Shown: positions 48,826 through 60,386 of the stretch, piece by piece
How the letters are laid out: the number at the start of each line of letters is the position of its first letter
Numbering within the stretch: position 1 is the stretch's first letter
Source of the DNA: Eutreptiella sp. 'Long Island Sound 2002'
Taxonomy: Eukaryota; Euglenozoa; Euglenophyceae; Eutreptiales; Eutreptiaceae
NCBI GenBank assembly: GCA_964036045.1
Contig: OZ038379.1
Coordinates: 68,230,719-68,294,718 of the forward strand
Reading direction: 5' to 3'
Length of the DNA: 64,000 nt
Notes under the pieces: generated by a model
What the model was told of the DNA's origin: nothing
The model's input: only the letters and a program-made list of their open reading frames with translations
Database searches by the model: none
Made by a program: the position numbers and the translations under genes

Positions 48826-50206
48826 CCGATTGGGATATCATAATGGGGTATGATTTCACGGTCAGCAATTCAGCCAGAGCATTGCCACATTGTGCCACAC
48901 TCATTCGTGAGGCAAATGAGAGGCTTTCATGGCTTTCAACCCACTATGCCCCTGGTGGATCCCAATGGACCGGAGATGAGGAGGTAAGATTTGTTCGTGC
49001 GGGGAAAGTAGCGGGAATTAAGTCCAAACGTGGCGATGGAGAGCACTTTCAGGAGTATGGTCTATCCCGGAAGGCTTATTGTTGCAAGATTGAAGGCTTG
49101 GGTATGGACACACTGTTGACGGATGTCTTCGCATCAAAAGAGGCTCCCAAGTTGCAAAAGTGCGCGAGGTACGGGCACATGGCTTAAGGGTGACTCGGCG
49201 TGGAACAAATACCGGGGCGCAGAAAGGTGGGGGCCATTTGTATGTACAGGGAGCCCAACGGGATTCCGAGCGGATCTTGACCAAAATTATCGCCGATAGA
49301 GCCAAAGATGTCTTCGTGTTTACTCGACTTAGCTCAGGGGACGCCGGTGGCGAAGTTCTAGTATTGAAGATCGATTCCATTGCCCTGAATGAATTTGTGT
49401 TTGCGCCAGATGAGGAGATATATATGGACGCTACGGGAACCTCTTTGCCATCTCCGGGACAGGCATAGCCAACCAATGCGTATTTTGTGGACGGTGCACA
49501 ATGCCATCCGACGGGCGATGAGGCTTTAGTCTGGAGGATACAAGCCGTGCCCATGAGGGTGATGCTCGAGGAGAGCAAAGACCCCAAAGTGGAAGTCAAG
49601 ACCTTGACGTTTGACGAGGTTGATCGTGTTGTCCACTACATGAAGGATGGGATGCATGACCGTGTGGCAGCCAAACAGGCAAGAAGCCGGGTCAAATCTC
49701 CTCATTGGTGGGACGATCAAAATTTGATTACAGGGAAAATCACCAAGAACAACCTCGTGGCGAGGGTGATGGCCGATCAAGATGAGCCTGTGGGTTCCAA
49801 CCCACCGCCTTGGAATTTCCCACCCTCGGGTATCAGATCTAAGCCTGACACCCCATTGAATATCCAAGAATTCAGAAAATTATCGGCGGGGCTGCAGACC
49901 CACGATGTTGAAGAGGGTATGACGGATGAGGAAATGTCCGGGGGCGATCCGGAGGAAAGCTATATGGCCATTCGTTCAGTGGTGACCGTGCCGACAGCTG
50001 CGGCCCTAGAAACAAGGGAAAATCCAAGAGTGGATGAGCTGCCGGAAGGTTTCGAGAGGGATTATCCACGGTTGTGCAGCGGTGTGGCCCACAAAAATCC
50101 ACCGGATCGAAGTCGATTTCGCACCGCACGGATTAATTTGAAGCCCAGCCCCAAAGTATATTGGCATCGAGAATATCAGCTTCAAGCTGAGCGGGCGGAG
50201 CCATGA
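48826..50206 (+). pseudogene. pol: gypsy-B protease end and linker (broken)
   Basis: DWDIIMGYDFTVSNSARALPH matches the gypsy-A protease end, and VRFVRAGKVAGIKSKRGDG and EYGLSRKAY track the linker. The frame changes near 49,170 (after GHMA) and a TAG at about 49,466 stands where gypsy-A has TGG. YMKDGMHDRVAAKQARSR and KNPPDRSRFRTARI follow in frame to 50,206, just before RT. Confidence 0.8.
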
Positions 50207-51478
50207 AAAAGCTGTTGAGGGAATTCATGGAGCGTGGCTGGGTAGAACCTTCGTACAGTGAGTGGGCAAGCCCAGCATTTATCATGCCGGGGAAGGAGAA
50301 GGGCGAATGGCGGTTAGTTGTTGATTATCGATGGTTGAACGAGCAAACCGAGCATGACTCGTACTCTCTTCCCTTAATCGACACTATCCTGCAAAAATAG
50401 GCCCGAAAGCGCATCTTCATGGTGTTAGACCTCAAACATGGTTATCACCAGATGCCGCTGCATGAGGAATCCAGGGCGTGTACGGCGATGAGTACTCCAC
50501 TCGGCCACATGCAATGGAAAGTGGTTCCGATGAAAGCCAAGAATGGCAACACGGTATTCCAACACATGATGGAGGATCTGCTGGGAACTGTGCAGGATTG
50601 GCCCGACTCGTTCGTGGATGACATCATTATCAGGTTAGACATGGAGGACATGTCGGAAGATGAGTTGATCAAGGCCCACGAGAAAGACTTGAGACGAGTG
50701 CTGGACGTCTTAGATCGCCACCAAATGGTATGCAAGCCAACGAAGGCCTCCTTATTCGTGAAGGAAGTCGAGTTTGCGGGACACGTGGTTGGTCATGAGC
50801 AACGCAGGCCGATACCGGGCAAGTTGGCCGCCTTGAACCATTGGGAGCGACCCACCACCATCAGCGAGTTGCGCTCATTTATGGAATTCTGCAATTATTA
50901 TCCGGGCTAGGTACGAAAATATGCCGAACTCTCGGGACCATTGCAGATGGTGCAGATGCTGCAGGTTGGGAAGTCGGATGGGTGCAAAAGGGAGCAAGAA
51001 AAAGCTGGCTCGGACAGCGGGGGCGGAAGAAGCGTTCGAGACGCTCAAGAGAACTCTCCTCGGAAAGCTGGGGCTATTCCTTATCAATCCGGACAAAGGA
51101 TTTGTGCTCCGCACCGATGCATCAGATTATGCCGTGGGAGCAGTCCTGGAGCAAGTCTGAGAGGATGGTTCCCATGGCCCAGTGGCTTTTGGGAGTAGAG
51201 TTTTGGCGGAGGGGCAACACCGCATTTGGACTGCCAGGGAAAAAGAGACGTATGCCAATATCTGTGCCTTGCGCAAGTGGTCCGGGAATATTGGTTTGCA
51301 ACCCATTGTGGTGTGCACTGACCATCAAAGTTTGCAGAGTTGGCGCAAGGAGCACGTCGACACCCCCTCGAGTCCGGCAGCCCGACACGCGCGGTGGCAC
51401 GAGACGCTACCCAATTTTGACTTGAGCGTAGTGTATGTGCGCGGAAAGGACAACACTGTGGCCGATTGCCTCAGTTGA
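50203..51478 (+). pseudogene. pol: gypsy-B reverse transcriptase and RNase H (broken)
   Basis: WRLVVDYRWLNEQT, MVLDLKHGYHQMPL and FVDDIIIRLDMED are recognisable, so the RT catalytic Asp pair survives. Stops TAG 50,398 (gypsy-A CAA) and TAG 50,908 (gypsy-A TAT) and a frame change near 50,915 break it. RNase H LRTDASDYAVGAVLEQV ends at TGA about 51,158 (gypsy-A CGG), and KDNTVADCLS at TGA about 51,476 (gypsy-A CGC). Confidence 0.85.
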
Positions 51479-53240
51479 TTGGCCTACCCAGCCGGGAAGG
51501 CATGGATGGACATATCCATGCATGGCGACGCCGAGGAGACAGCAGAGGACAAGCGTATCATCAAGGCGGAGCGTCTCCTGGAAAAAGTCGAGGCCAAATG
51601 CTTTCTGGTGATGGGATCCCGCGCGGAGCTGGCCCAAGCCCGAGATGCAAGGGTGCAAGTGGTGGAGGCGCAAATAAAGCAGGAGGACATGGTACGAGCC
51701 ATTGAAGGAGTACAATCGGTTTTGATGGAGGATTGGTCCAATGACTATGCAAACTCAGACCATTCGCCCAAGCACTGGAATGCGATGAGGGCGCCATCCG
51801 ACGATTTTTGGCCCGATGGATTGACGGAAGACGGGGACAAGCTCTTCCTCAAGGACAAGCTTTTGGTTCCCGAAAGCCGGGTGGAGGACTTGATTCACCA
51901 TTGGGAAAACGCTCAGTTGATGCATGCGGGAAGAGATAAATTGTAGAAGGACTTGGAGTCGAGGTTTTTGTTCCCTCCGGGCTATTACGCAGTTTTGAAC
52001 TGGTGTTGCAAGGCGTGTGCGGTCTGCAGGGCCACCAAACATCCCAACCGGTCAACTGCTGGAGACCCCGTGTACACGGCCATTCCGGAGAGTCCAATGA
52101 GGTCGATTTCAATGGATGTCTTTGCGACGCCGGACGTCACCTTGGAAGGCGTGTCATTTTGGGGGTCGATCGCCACAGCGGATACTTTGTGGCGGTTGTG
52201 GGCAAGAAATCCAAGAAGAAGCACAAGAGGGACAAGCACAGAGTGGGGCTGCAAGCCAAGACCGCGGAGCAAGCAATGATTCGGCATTGGTTTTCTTTGA
52301 CGTAGACCAGTTCGTAGACCAGTTGGTTGACGGTATTTGATGTCCCAGCCGTGATATGCAGCGACAGGGGTACGCAGTTCGTTGGCGCATGGTTTTGCAC
52401 GATGTGCAAGTACATGGGCGTGAGGTATGCCAGGACGGTGGCATATCACAGCCGTCCAAATGGAAGAGCGGAGGTGGCGGGCAGACAATGGTTTGAAAAA
52501 ATCCGGCAATTGCATATTGAGGAGCCCGGCAGAAATTGGTATCATTCCAGGGTTCTGCAGGCATACCACGATTGACCCAGAGCGTCTGGTTTGTCCCCCC
52601 ATCGCATCTTATTCTTGCGGGATCGAGGTTCACGTAGTCCCCCGTGGATGGACCATGGTAATGCAACGTGGCAAAGGAGGCCAATGCCATGATGTTCGAA
52701 TCCGACGACATGGCCAAGAAAGTGTGTGATGCTATGGTTGCGGAACATGCGAAGGGAGGCGAGTATTTCCAATCCGGGGGAATTCAAAAATATAGGCTCA
52801 AGGACATGGTGTGGGTGGAGCGGAACCACAAGGACGTCTTGTCCCGCCACCGGCAGCAGTCATGGTACGTACCGGGTGTCATATTGCTGAAAACCGGGCA
52901 AGATGTGTATGTGAACCAAGTAGGGGAACAACAAAACGGTGGAGCGAGATCACACTCAGTTGGTCCCGCGGGAACCTGATCCCCATGGCTGAGCCGTCAC
53001 CTTTGAGTTCACCACGGACGGCTTCGACTCTGACAGCGCGGGGAGGAGGACGAGTACACCGCCGAGCGCATCCTCTCGGACAAGCCTCATCCCAGCACAC
53101 CAGGGGGAACGGCTATACAAGGTCCGATTGAAGGGTTTTACTGCATCGAGGGACTCCTGGGAGCCTCCAAGCAGCTCTGTGCCGCGGTACACGTCCGTGT
53201 AATTGGACTACCTCAAAGCCAAGAAAATCAAGTTGGATGT
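51479..53240 (+). pseudogene. pol: gypsy-B integrase and chromodomain (broken)
   Basis: LIHHWENAQLMHAGR and KACAVCRATKHPN mark the zinc-binding region. A TAG at about 51,944 replaces a gypsy-A CAG. The core is present as ISMDVFATPDVTLEG, VICSDRGTQFVGAWF and NGRAEVAGRQ, but a short tandem insertion (GACGTAGACCAGTTCGTAGACC) near 52,302 shifts the frame. The chromodomain survives only in pieces (EYTAERILSDK by frame change near 53,050). TAA and TAG near 53,202 and 53,242 replace gypsy-A TGG and AAG. Confidence 0.82.
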
Positions 53241-54610
53241 CTAGGATGTGCTGGTTTACTTGGTCATGGGCGACCGAGATTGAGGCCAACGCTCTCTACG
53301 CATATTTTTGTGCATCTACATATTTGCATTTCATTTCTTTGCCGCAGTGATGCACGTACCACGGCTCGGAACCTCCCAAGTACCCCCAAACCGAATTTCA
53401 TTGCCATGAGACGGGCATTCGGAAACAAGATCAGTCTTGGGTTGTGTTCATTCTTCTTGTGTTCAGAATGGGTCACCGCTTGCTCAGGGGATTCTCACCG
53501 AACCATGGTTCTCAGGAATTGCTCAGAAAATCCTATTTTTAAGAGGGGAACCTTTGGTAAGTGCATCGGTGGGAGCCACACCCCCGCTATATGGGATCGT
53601 TGGTGAACTTCTAGATTAGAATTCCAGAGTCTACGGGGGATGTGAAGTTGATATCTATTTGTTTTCATCTCCCCAGCCACCTTGCTTTGTTGCTTCGTTT
53701 TCGCTACTTCATTTGGAGCGATGGCACCTATTCGAAGGTTGCCGGACGCAATGGGGACCAACGGTTGTGCTAGACGCCTCCCCAACTACTACTTCCATTT
53801 TCAGCACAAGACGTCCTATTTTTAGAACACTTGCGCTATTTTTAGTAGTAAAAGTTTCCATTCGTAGAAATCCGCCATACTGGCCCCGTTTTGTGTTTCC
53901 ACCGAATCTGCAGCGTTTGAATAGCTGTTGCCGTCGCATTGGTGAGGTCCGTCTCCCTCCAGGGTCCCTCAATTTGGAGATTTTGGTTTTTAGCGTGTGC
54001 TTTTTTCAGTAACAAATGTTACTATTTTTCGTAAAACATTTTTTGCTCATTTGTTCATATTTTCGGCACCTAGGGACCATCTGACCGGATCAACGACAAA
54101 TTTTTTGCAACTGGACGCGATGGCGACGTCTGTTCGGGCTCGTCTTGCAATTTGAGACCATTGAGGAACGGGGGATGCCAAAGAAAATTATCGGAAATTT
54201 TTTTTTCCAAAATTAAAAAAATCGCTGTTGTTTGTGTGTACGCTTGTCATGGCGCAGTGTCATCTCCCTCCCACGAGTGCCAAAGTCTCCCGGAGGTGAT
54301 CCAATGGTCTCATGTCTCTTGGTGGGAGTGTGGGTCATGCAAGGGGTTACTGTGGTCTTTTATGTAGACTAATTGACGACGTTGCTTGTGTCTATCTTTG
54401 ATCTGGCGAGCCTATGCCTTTATGTTCAGTGGTGACCGGAGGGACTTCATTCTTTTGAGTACCTATCCTACCTCCCTTCAATTACTTGGGCGGGTTGCCA
54501 CGGTGTATGTGGTACCCTCCCACAATGAGGGGAGTGCCAAGGGAGCAACCGGGATCCTCCGGTCCTCTTTATGTTCTTCCGAGCAGGTGACAATGCTCTG
54601 GGAATGAAGG
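53241..54610. other. gypsy-B 3' untranslated region
   Basis: A/T-rich sequence between the chromodomain remnant and the LTR. The last roughly 90 bp (CCGGTCCTCTTTATG, CTTCCGAGCAGG, AATGCTCTGGGAATGAAGG) match the corresponding stretch before the gypsy-A 3' LTR, including a weak polypurine tract GGGAATGAAGG. The rest has no recognisable feature. Confidence 0.6.
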
Positions 54611-55569
54611 TGAAGCCAGTTCCGATCCCATTTGGCTGCACTCTAACTTACACTTCACCGATTTCAGAGATTTCAGCAGTCTTAGGGTATGAATTCAGGA
54701 GAATTCCGAATTTATATCATTTATAAGTCACAGGATGGCGAATTTCAGATTTCTTGTTTAGACCAGGCCTGCTGTGTGTGCGCGTGCCCTTCACGTGTTC
54801 CTGTCGGCGTGCGCGTGCTCTGTGTTTCTTAATGCGGGCCGATCGTCTGAAAATGCTTCCCAACGGGTGCTAATAGTGTAAGTTCTCTCCTGTTACGGAA
54901 ATGGAAGCGAATCGGAAGCTAGGGCAACTCCAGTGAATGATAGAAGGCGCGGAACTACTATCTGGCTAGACCCGCGTGTGGTGTCTCCGCCCACACCCGC
55001 TGTTGCCCTTGGGTGCATCACTGCACTTGGGAGAAGACATATGTACGTTAATGGGCGCATCTGCTTCGGCAGTGCCACACCTACGTGCCTGGGAAACCAC
55101 GAGTCCCTTGAAGCTGGAGGAGCCCTACTGGAAGTGAATTGGAAGTGGATGTGGCTGAGGTGGGCGCACCGGAAGGGAAGAAAGTCCCTCGGTCGGCGCT
55201 CCACATGGCAAAGCGATTCCTCATTCCTTAGTCTATCATTTGTTTGCTTTGCATGTGTCATGACAGCTTGATCTTCCATGGAATTAAAGAGGGTCATTGT
55301 TTGGCGATTGCGTGTCTTGAACATGTTGTGTGCACGTGCAATGGGTGAACATGCTAAAGCTGGAGAATTGCACTTATGCCCCCGTTGTTAAGCTCTCATT
55401 TACCGTCTTTCTGCGGTGACCTTCGGTGAATTTATTCATTGGCCAAACATGCTTGGTGATCCACTATGTTTCTCTTGGCAGTAAGCAGTAAGGCATGACT
55501 TCACTTCATTTGGCAGTTGGATATAGGGACAATCGTCGGTCAAGGATTGGGATTTCCCACTCTGTTTGC

Positions 55570-55830
55570 CTGAATGCTCTCCTGGGTCATGGCTAGGCGA
55601 AACTCTTCCTCCATATGCATGCTCTCAGGATTGGGTTTTGGTCAGGTTCTCTCCTGGGCCATGGATTGGTTAGGCTCTACCTCCCGGCCCAGGGATTGGC
55701 TAGGTTCTCCCTCCTGGGCCATGGATTGGTTAGGTTCTCTCTCCAGGCATGGATTGGGGCGGGACCATCTCTCTCAAGGCCGGGATTGGGGCGCGACCAT
55801 CTCTCTTCGAGGCAGGGCTACTTCACTTTG
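55570..55830 (+). repeat. about 42-bp imperfect tandem repeat in gypsy-B LTR
   Basis: TCCTGGGCCATGGATTGGTTAGG..TCTCC recurs about five times with decay (near 55,580, 55,650, 55,690, 55,730 and later GGATTGGGGCGGGACC copies at 55,753 and 55,783). It lies in the presumed U3 and could hold protein-binding sites. ORFs of 143 codons here are repeat-driven. Confidence 0.65.
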
Positions 55831-56889
55831 GGATGGGACAATCTTACATGGATGGGCTCTCATTGGACCCGGGATATCTCTCTTTGTGCACTCACTCTGC
55901 AGGCTGGGTCTAGGTCTCTACATCTGCTTATCCAATCCTCTTACCCAATCTCTCTCCAATTCGCATGCATTGAATTGGTTCGGTGTCGCACGAACATGCA
56001 AATAGGCAATATTGATTTCACATGTTCATGTGTCGATGGTTTCTGATGAACATGACGATTGTGTTTGCCTATGCGATCGGGTCCCGAAGCAATTAGGTAC
56101 CAAGTGATGGGACCGAGTGGCATGTCCAAAGATGTGAGGGCATGAGCCATATGTTGTGTGTAGGCTTCTCTACTCATGTCTTTTGTTCGCAACACTCTAA
56201 CCGTAGGGAGCCCAGCAATTGGTATGTACCATACACTACACATGTGAGGTTTGGAAGGCTGACCCTTCTTGATGTCTTCTTTGCAAGCAGCAAGTAAACC
56301 TGACAAGCATATTCACTTGCTGGCCATGGTGTATGACATTGCTCAGTGACGGGCACTCGGCGTCAGGTGTGGAGTACCGAAGCATTGCCATCATGACAAT
56401 ATATATGTCACACATGCCAGGTGACAAGTAGTGTTTGCCATTGCCGTGAGGGCACTCTCCCGACTCATACTTAATGATCCTCATTGCACATTCTTCATAT
56501 GTGCACATTGGTGACTCACGAGGGTAGGCAAGTCATGTATGTGGCCATGCCGTACTTTGTGTTCATGGAGGCCATGGTGTCATGGTTGATCAGCGGTGAG
56601 AACATTCCTTATGTTTGGAACCCATGTTGTTTATTCCATTTTACCGTCTTGTGGGCAAATGTAAGGATGGGTCATGTATACCCAAGCTTCGCGAGGAACC
56701 CAATGATGCCATTGTGTCTTACATGCTTTTGTTTGTGTGTTGCCATACACTTAATGGACCGTATCATTCTCATTGTGTCATGCATGATCATTCGTGAACC
56801 AATAAGTCTTTTGGAGCCGTTGTATCGGGATTGTGCGGGCATGGCATCATACGCCCATACCTAAACGCATAGTTCGAGTGTGCATGGTC

Positions 56890-56896
56890 TATAAAT
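56890..56896 (+). promoter_or_regulatory. TATA box in gypsy-B LTR
   Basis: TATAAAT within GGTCTATAAATCG, about 400 bp before the LTR end, close in form to the gypsy-A box but nearer the 3' edge. Confidence 0.4.
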
Positions 56897-57296
56897 CGAT
56901 TCTTGGAGTAGAGATGCAACATCGTCTTCGATAATCGCATATCTTATTCCAGGGCTTCATCTCCATTTCTACCTCTCAACTCCTTTGCCCAATATTGTCA
57001 TTGTTTGTTCCCTTCTCCATGACTTTCATGTATTGATGGACCCAAGTACCTCCGTCCTCAACACTTCCCTCAATTTGAATTGGTTGATCACGTATTTGGA
57101 TTTCCAATGCCAAGGGTTGCCAAGGGGTGTGTTTGTGGGACATTTTTTTCGAATTTGGAAATTGGTGATTGGTACGCATGGAAGCATTGGTGGGGTCTAG
57201 GACAATGGGTGTCACGGGGAAGAAGGTGGAAAGATATGGAATAGGCAGTAGAGCCCGAACAATGGCAGGGGCCGGTCCTACGGACCTTCATTTTTA

Positions 57297-58985
57297 CGCT
57301 GATTCAATGTTTCTGATGCACTGCATGCGGTGTCCGTCTTTGGACCAGTTGCCACACACCAACTCTTTCAACAGGCTGGATTGCTACTAATGAGCTTCCA
57401 AGCGCCGTAGTCGGCCACTGCTGCCTACGGCTCCACGTTGCCTGGCCCTGTTTTTCCTTACATCAGGATCCCTTGCAACAGACACAGCACTGTCACTCGA
57501 AGAGAGGCTCCAGCACCTTGATCTGAGTAGCTTGCCCTTGGCAGCACTCAACGAATCCAACCTCGCAGCGGTGCCTAGTGCTCAACCCTTATTCTCCCTT
57601 CCTGACATCTGTATCAACCTCCCCCCCCAGTCTGCTGCATCGCCTGCGTCAACGCCTCTGTTGGTTTCCCCATCGGCCGCAGGAGGAGAAGAGAACCACC
57701 GCATGACCGGCCATCAACAGCGCTCATTCCCCGCCAGCAGCCGATAATGATGCATCCCCTCGTACTTTTGCCCCCCACTGAAACTCACACCTCCCCTGAC
57801 ACCTATGATTTTAAATCTCATTTTGTCACATAACTCAGTATGTGGGCATTTTTGCAAACAGCATGGAAATCTGTACATGACTGCGAAGTCAATTCTTCGA
57901 AAATTCGAATCTTTTGGAGAATGCGTTTCTGATCTGGCATCACACTCACTAAGGATATCCCGTAATCGCAGGTTCATTAGCAATTTAGCGGCAGCAACGC
58001 GAGCGTAAATAGTTCGTTTGGTCGATTTGGGGCGTACCTTCCATGGCACGCAGGAACTGAGCATATCGAGTTGCGTAACTGAGCATACTCGACATCCTGA
58101 GCACATTTCTGGTCCCCTGCCCTACCAAGGCGCAAGGGTATAGGAAATCTTCATCCTCTTTCCCCCCTTTTGAAACTAAAAACGGCTACAAACGGCCTTG
58201 GTGCGCTCTGTAGAACCACGGCACCCATACAAGGGCAATGCTGTATTGTTAGATGGCCTTTGAAGAGACATTGCATCCAAATAACATGCTTGTAGCCCTC
58301 GGTGCCATCAGGTTATAACACGAATGTGGTTATGCAGAGAAAGGACCTGTTCGGAAGGTGATAATGCCATTTAGGAAACATAGGGGGTAGTAGGAACAAG
58401 CAAAACAATCAACGGCGACGTCTGGTGATATTGACGACAGTTGGTAGGTGCAGTGATCAGTTGCTAGACATTGGGTGAAGCAAATGATTGGGCATTTGTA
58501 TGATTTTTTTAGTGAAATGTTTGTTATCAAAAGTTGGGGTATTGACGAGCATATCACATTATAACTGCATGGTGCAAGACAAAAAGCACAAGGACAATGT
58601 GAATCGTGTGTAGATCAGGGTCAATCTATGTTGTCTACCTACATTGCAATGGTTTCCATTTTGTATTGTGTTGGACAAGTAAGTAATTCATTTCTCCACA
58701 CAAATTGAGTTTTTGTTTTGCCCAAAATATTGGATGTGCGTGACACCTTGGCACTCAAAATGAGGCATGCCTCAACCCTTACTATGAATGATAGGCAAAA
58801 ACCACAAAGCGTTCAAAACAAGCTTAATACACAACAAAGATGTGTCAATTTTGTCAACCATTTGGATAGCTTCCGGGTTTTGGCCACTTTGTGCCAAGTA
58901 AAATCAAAGGTATACCACCATGATGGAACACACATTGTACCATGTTCAGAGCATCTATGTCGCATTGCCGTGAGGATATGTATCT
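57297..58985. other. unassigned sequence between gypsy-B and LINE-2
   Basis: Mixed composition with no tandem repeats. One + strand open stretch (57,409-57,747) is noted separately. Other ORFs are short and overlap on both strands. It may be host intergenic or intronic DNA. Confidence 0.4.
57409..57747 (+). CDS. hypothetical open stretch, possible exon
   Basis: The frame is open for about 110 codons after a TAG at about 57,407 and reads SLEERLQHLDLSSLPLAALNESN then Ser/Pro/Ala-rich sequence to a stop at 57,747. The Leu-rich amphipathic start looks protein-like, but there is no Met near the left end. It could be an exon entered through an upstream AG. Function unknown. Confidence 0.25.
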   Translation, partial: SRPLLPTAPRCLALFFLTSGSLATDTALSLEERLQHLDLSSLPLAALNESNLAAVPSAQPLFSLPDICINLPPQSAASPASTPLLVSPSAAGGEENHRMTGHQQRSFPASSR

Positions 58986-58988
58986 TTT

Positions 58989-59735
58989 GTGCGTGCACCT
59001 GGCCGGAAGACACCGGAAGACACCATAGCACAACACGCCAAATGGGGCCCGGCCACGCCACCGGCAAATGAGGTTCGGCGCCTGATGCGGCAACCGGAGA
59101 TCCAGGAGGCCGTACTCAGGGGAGCGGTGCCACTCCAACTCTACAGGGTCATCGCCGACCACGCCCCAAAACCTAGGGCCAAAAATACGTCACATGGAGC
59201 TCACCGCCATCAAGAGGGCGGACGCACAGTTACAGCACCGCGTCCAGGTATACGCACAGGAAGCACAACAAACATCCCACGACCGCCGCACGTCTTAGAA
59301 CCTCCTCATCAACTACCAACATGCACAGCCCAGCGACTAGCCACAAGCACGGGCCCGCGGCGACCGCCAGGCACCTGCTGTCGCGCCGCTCGGAGCGCGC
59401 GCACCCCCTCCCGTGTAGAGGCCCGAGCGTCCTACAAACAAAACCTCTCCTGAGGATGCCCGAAGGTGAAGCTCCACATCCGCGGCTCGGAAACCGGTCC
59501 GGAGTCTGCTGGGAGGTGAACGACGAAGACAGCAACCCGCTTCGTGGGCATGACCTCGGCTGCGGCGGCACTGAGCAGCCGCACTGGTTCTGCAGCCCGT
59601 GCATCACGAACTTGTGGTCGTGCCCACTCTGCCGGCGACTGCATCCCCTCTGCACACCTCCGCCATCGCGCGAAAGCCAAGACAAAGACCTCACACTCCA
59701 GACACTGCGCACTCTGGTCCGGCAAAACGTCTGGG
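58989..59735 (+). pseudogene. LINE-2 ORF1 N-terminal part with RING-like finger
   Basis: The first frame reads RRLMRQPEIQEAVLRGAVPLQ, then VIADHAPKPRA. A second frame (59,194 on) reads ELTAIKRADAQLQHRVQVYAQ, a likely coiled coil. A third (59,500-59,650) carries VCWEVNDED...GCGGTEQPHWFCSPCITNLWSCPLC. The C-x-H-WFC-x2-C then C-x2-C spacing is that of a RING or RING-like zinc finger, although the first C-x2-C pair is incomplete. RING proteins are usually ubiquitin ligases; whether this one is active cannot be told. Two frame changes separate the pieces. Confidence 0.5.
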
Positions 59736-59738
59736 ACG

Positions 59739-60386
59739 ATGGCGCGGGGGAGGGAAAGCCCCGACGTCCAGTGGTTGGACGTCCTCACCGAGGTGGATCC
59801 GGCGACGTCACCTCCCCGCCCCCCCTGGCGCGCACCAACCTGGGCGCTGCGAGATCCGGGGGCGCACCCCACGATTTACGTCCCCGACTACGAACATTAC
59901 GACGACGTGCCACGGGGCAGTCAACCCCCAATTGGCAATCTGCCAGACAGTTGGGGCCCAGTCACCCCCGTGAACCACCACAACTACCGCATCATCATCG
60001 TCACCCTTACCAGCCGCCTCCCGATCGCCTTCCGCTGGCTGGTGGGGGAAGCGGAATGGGCGACCGGCATCGCCCGCGGCGCCCATGGCGGCTAGTGGGG
60101 GGAATTCTTCCACCGCGGCAGGGGCATGACCCCGGGGGCAACCGACAGGCTGATGGCGGCCTACCTCATGTGCAGGTGCATCCCCCCCCCACGCAGCCTC
60201 CGGCTACTGGCACAGCGTGCCCAGCAGCCGCACGTCCCGCCGCCGGAACCGGGCACGTATGGCAATGCAGCAGTGGCCAGAATGATGGCCAGAGGTACTC
60301 GGCTCGACAGCGCATCCTACTCCTCCCGGGGAACGGCGACCATCACCACCCCCCCCGCCCCGATCCCGCGCCACAACAGCGACTAG
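59739..60386 (+). pseudogene. LINE-2 ORF1 middle segment with in-frame TAG
   Basis: The open frame starts MARGRESPDVQWLDVLTEVD and continues NYRIIIVTLTSRLPIAFRWLVGEAEWATGI. TAG at 60,093-60,095 interrupts it, and the same frame resumes with WGEFFHRGRGMTPGATDRLMAAYLM to 60,386. The hydrophobic and aromatic pattern is unlike the Pro-rich neighbourhood and suggests a folded domain. No family recognised. Confidence 0.45.

Larger units (their letters stand above)
48826..57296 (+). mobile_element. gypsy-B: 5'-truncated, mutated Ty3/gypsy chromovirus
   Basis: Its sequence is homologous to gypsy-A pol from mid-protease onward and is followed by its own LTR. The left end stops inside protease (GATTGGGATATCATAATGGG, equivalent to gypsy-A 36,036) at the junction with the A-poor tail, so gag and the 5' LTR are missing. 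At least five frame changes and many stops are present. The 3' untranslated part is much longer than in gypsy-A (about 1.35 kb). Confidence 0.88.
54611..57296 (+). repeat. gypsy-B 3' LTR (about 2.69 kb)
   Basis: It begins TGAAGCCAGTTCCGATCCC (gypsy-A: TGAAGCCGGTTCGGACCCC) and ends GCAGGGGCCGGTCCTACGGACCTTC..TTTTTA, like the gypsy-A LTR end. Only these terminal 25-40 bp are similar; the interior is unrelated, so the two elements are different subfamilies. A TATAAAT box is at 56,890-56,896. The partner 5' LTR is not in the window. Confidence 0.7.

Noticed and set aside
35404-53245. Reassignment of TAG to a sense codon in this genome
   Set aside because: Aligned residues at the stops differ (Gln, Trp, Tyr, Lys, Arg), TGA and TAA also occur at such sites, and LINE-1 ORFs use TAA and TGA as terminators. 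Mutation explains the pattern better.
55574-56046. 143-codon ORFs inside the gypsy-B LTR
   Set aside because: Two overlapping frames are driven by the ~42-bp repeat and lie in the presumed U3, with no protein signature.
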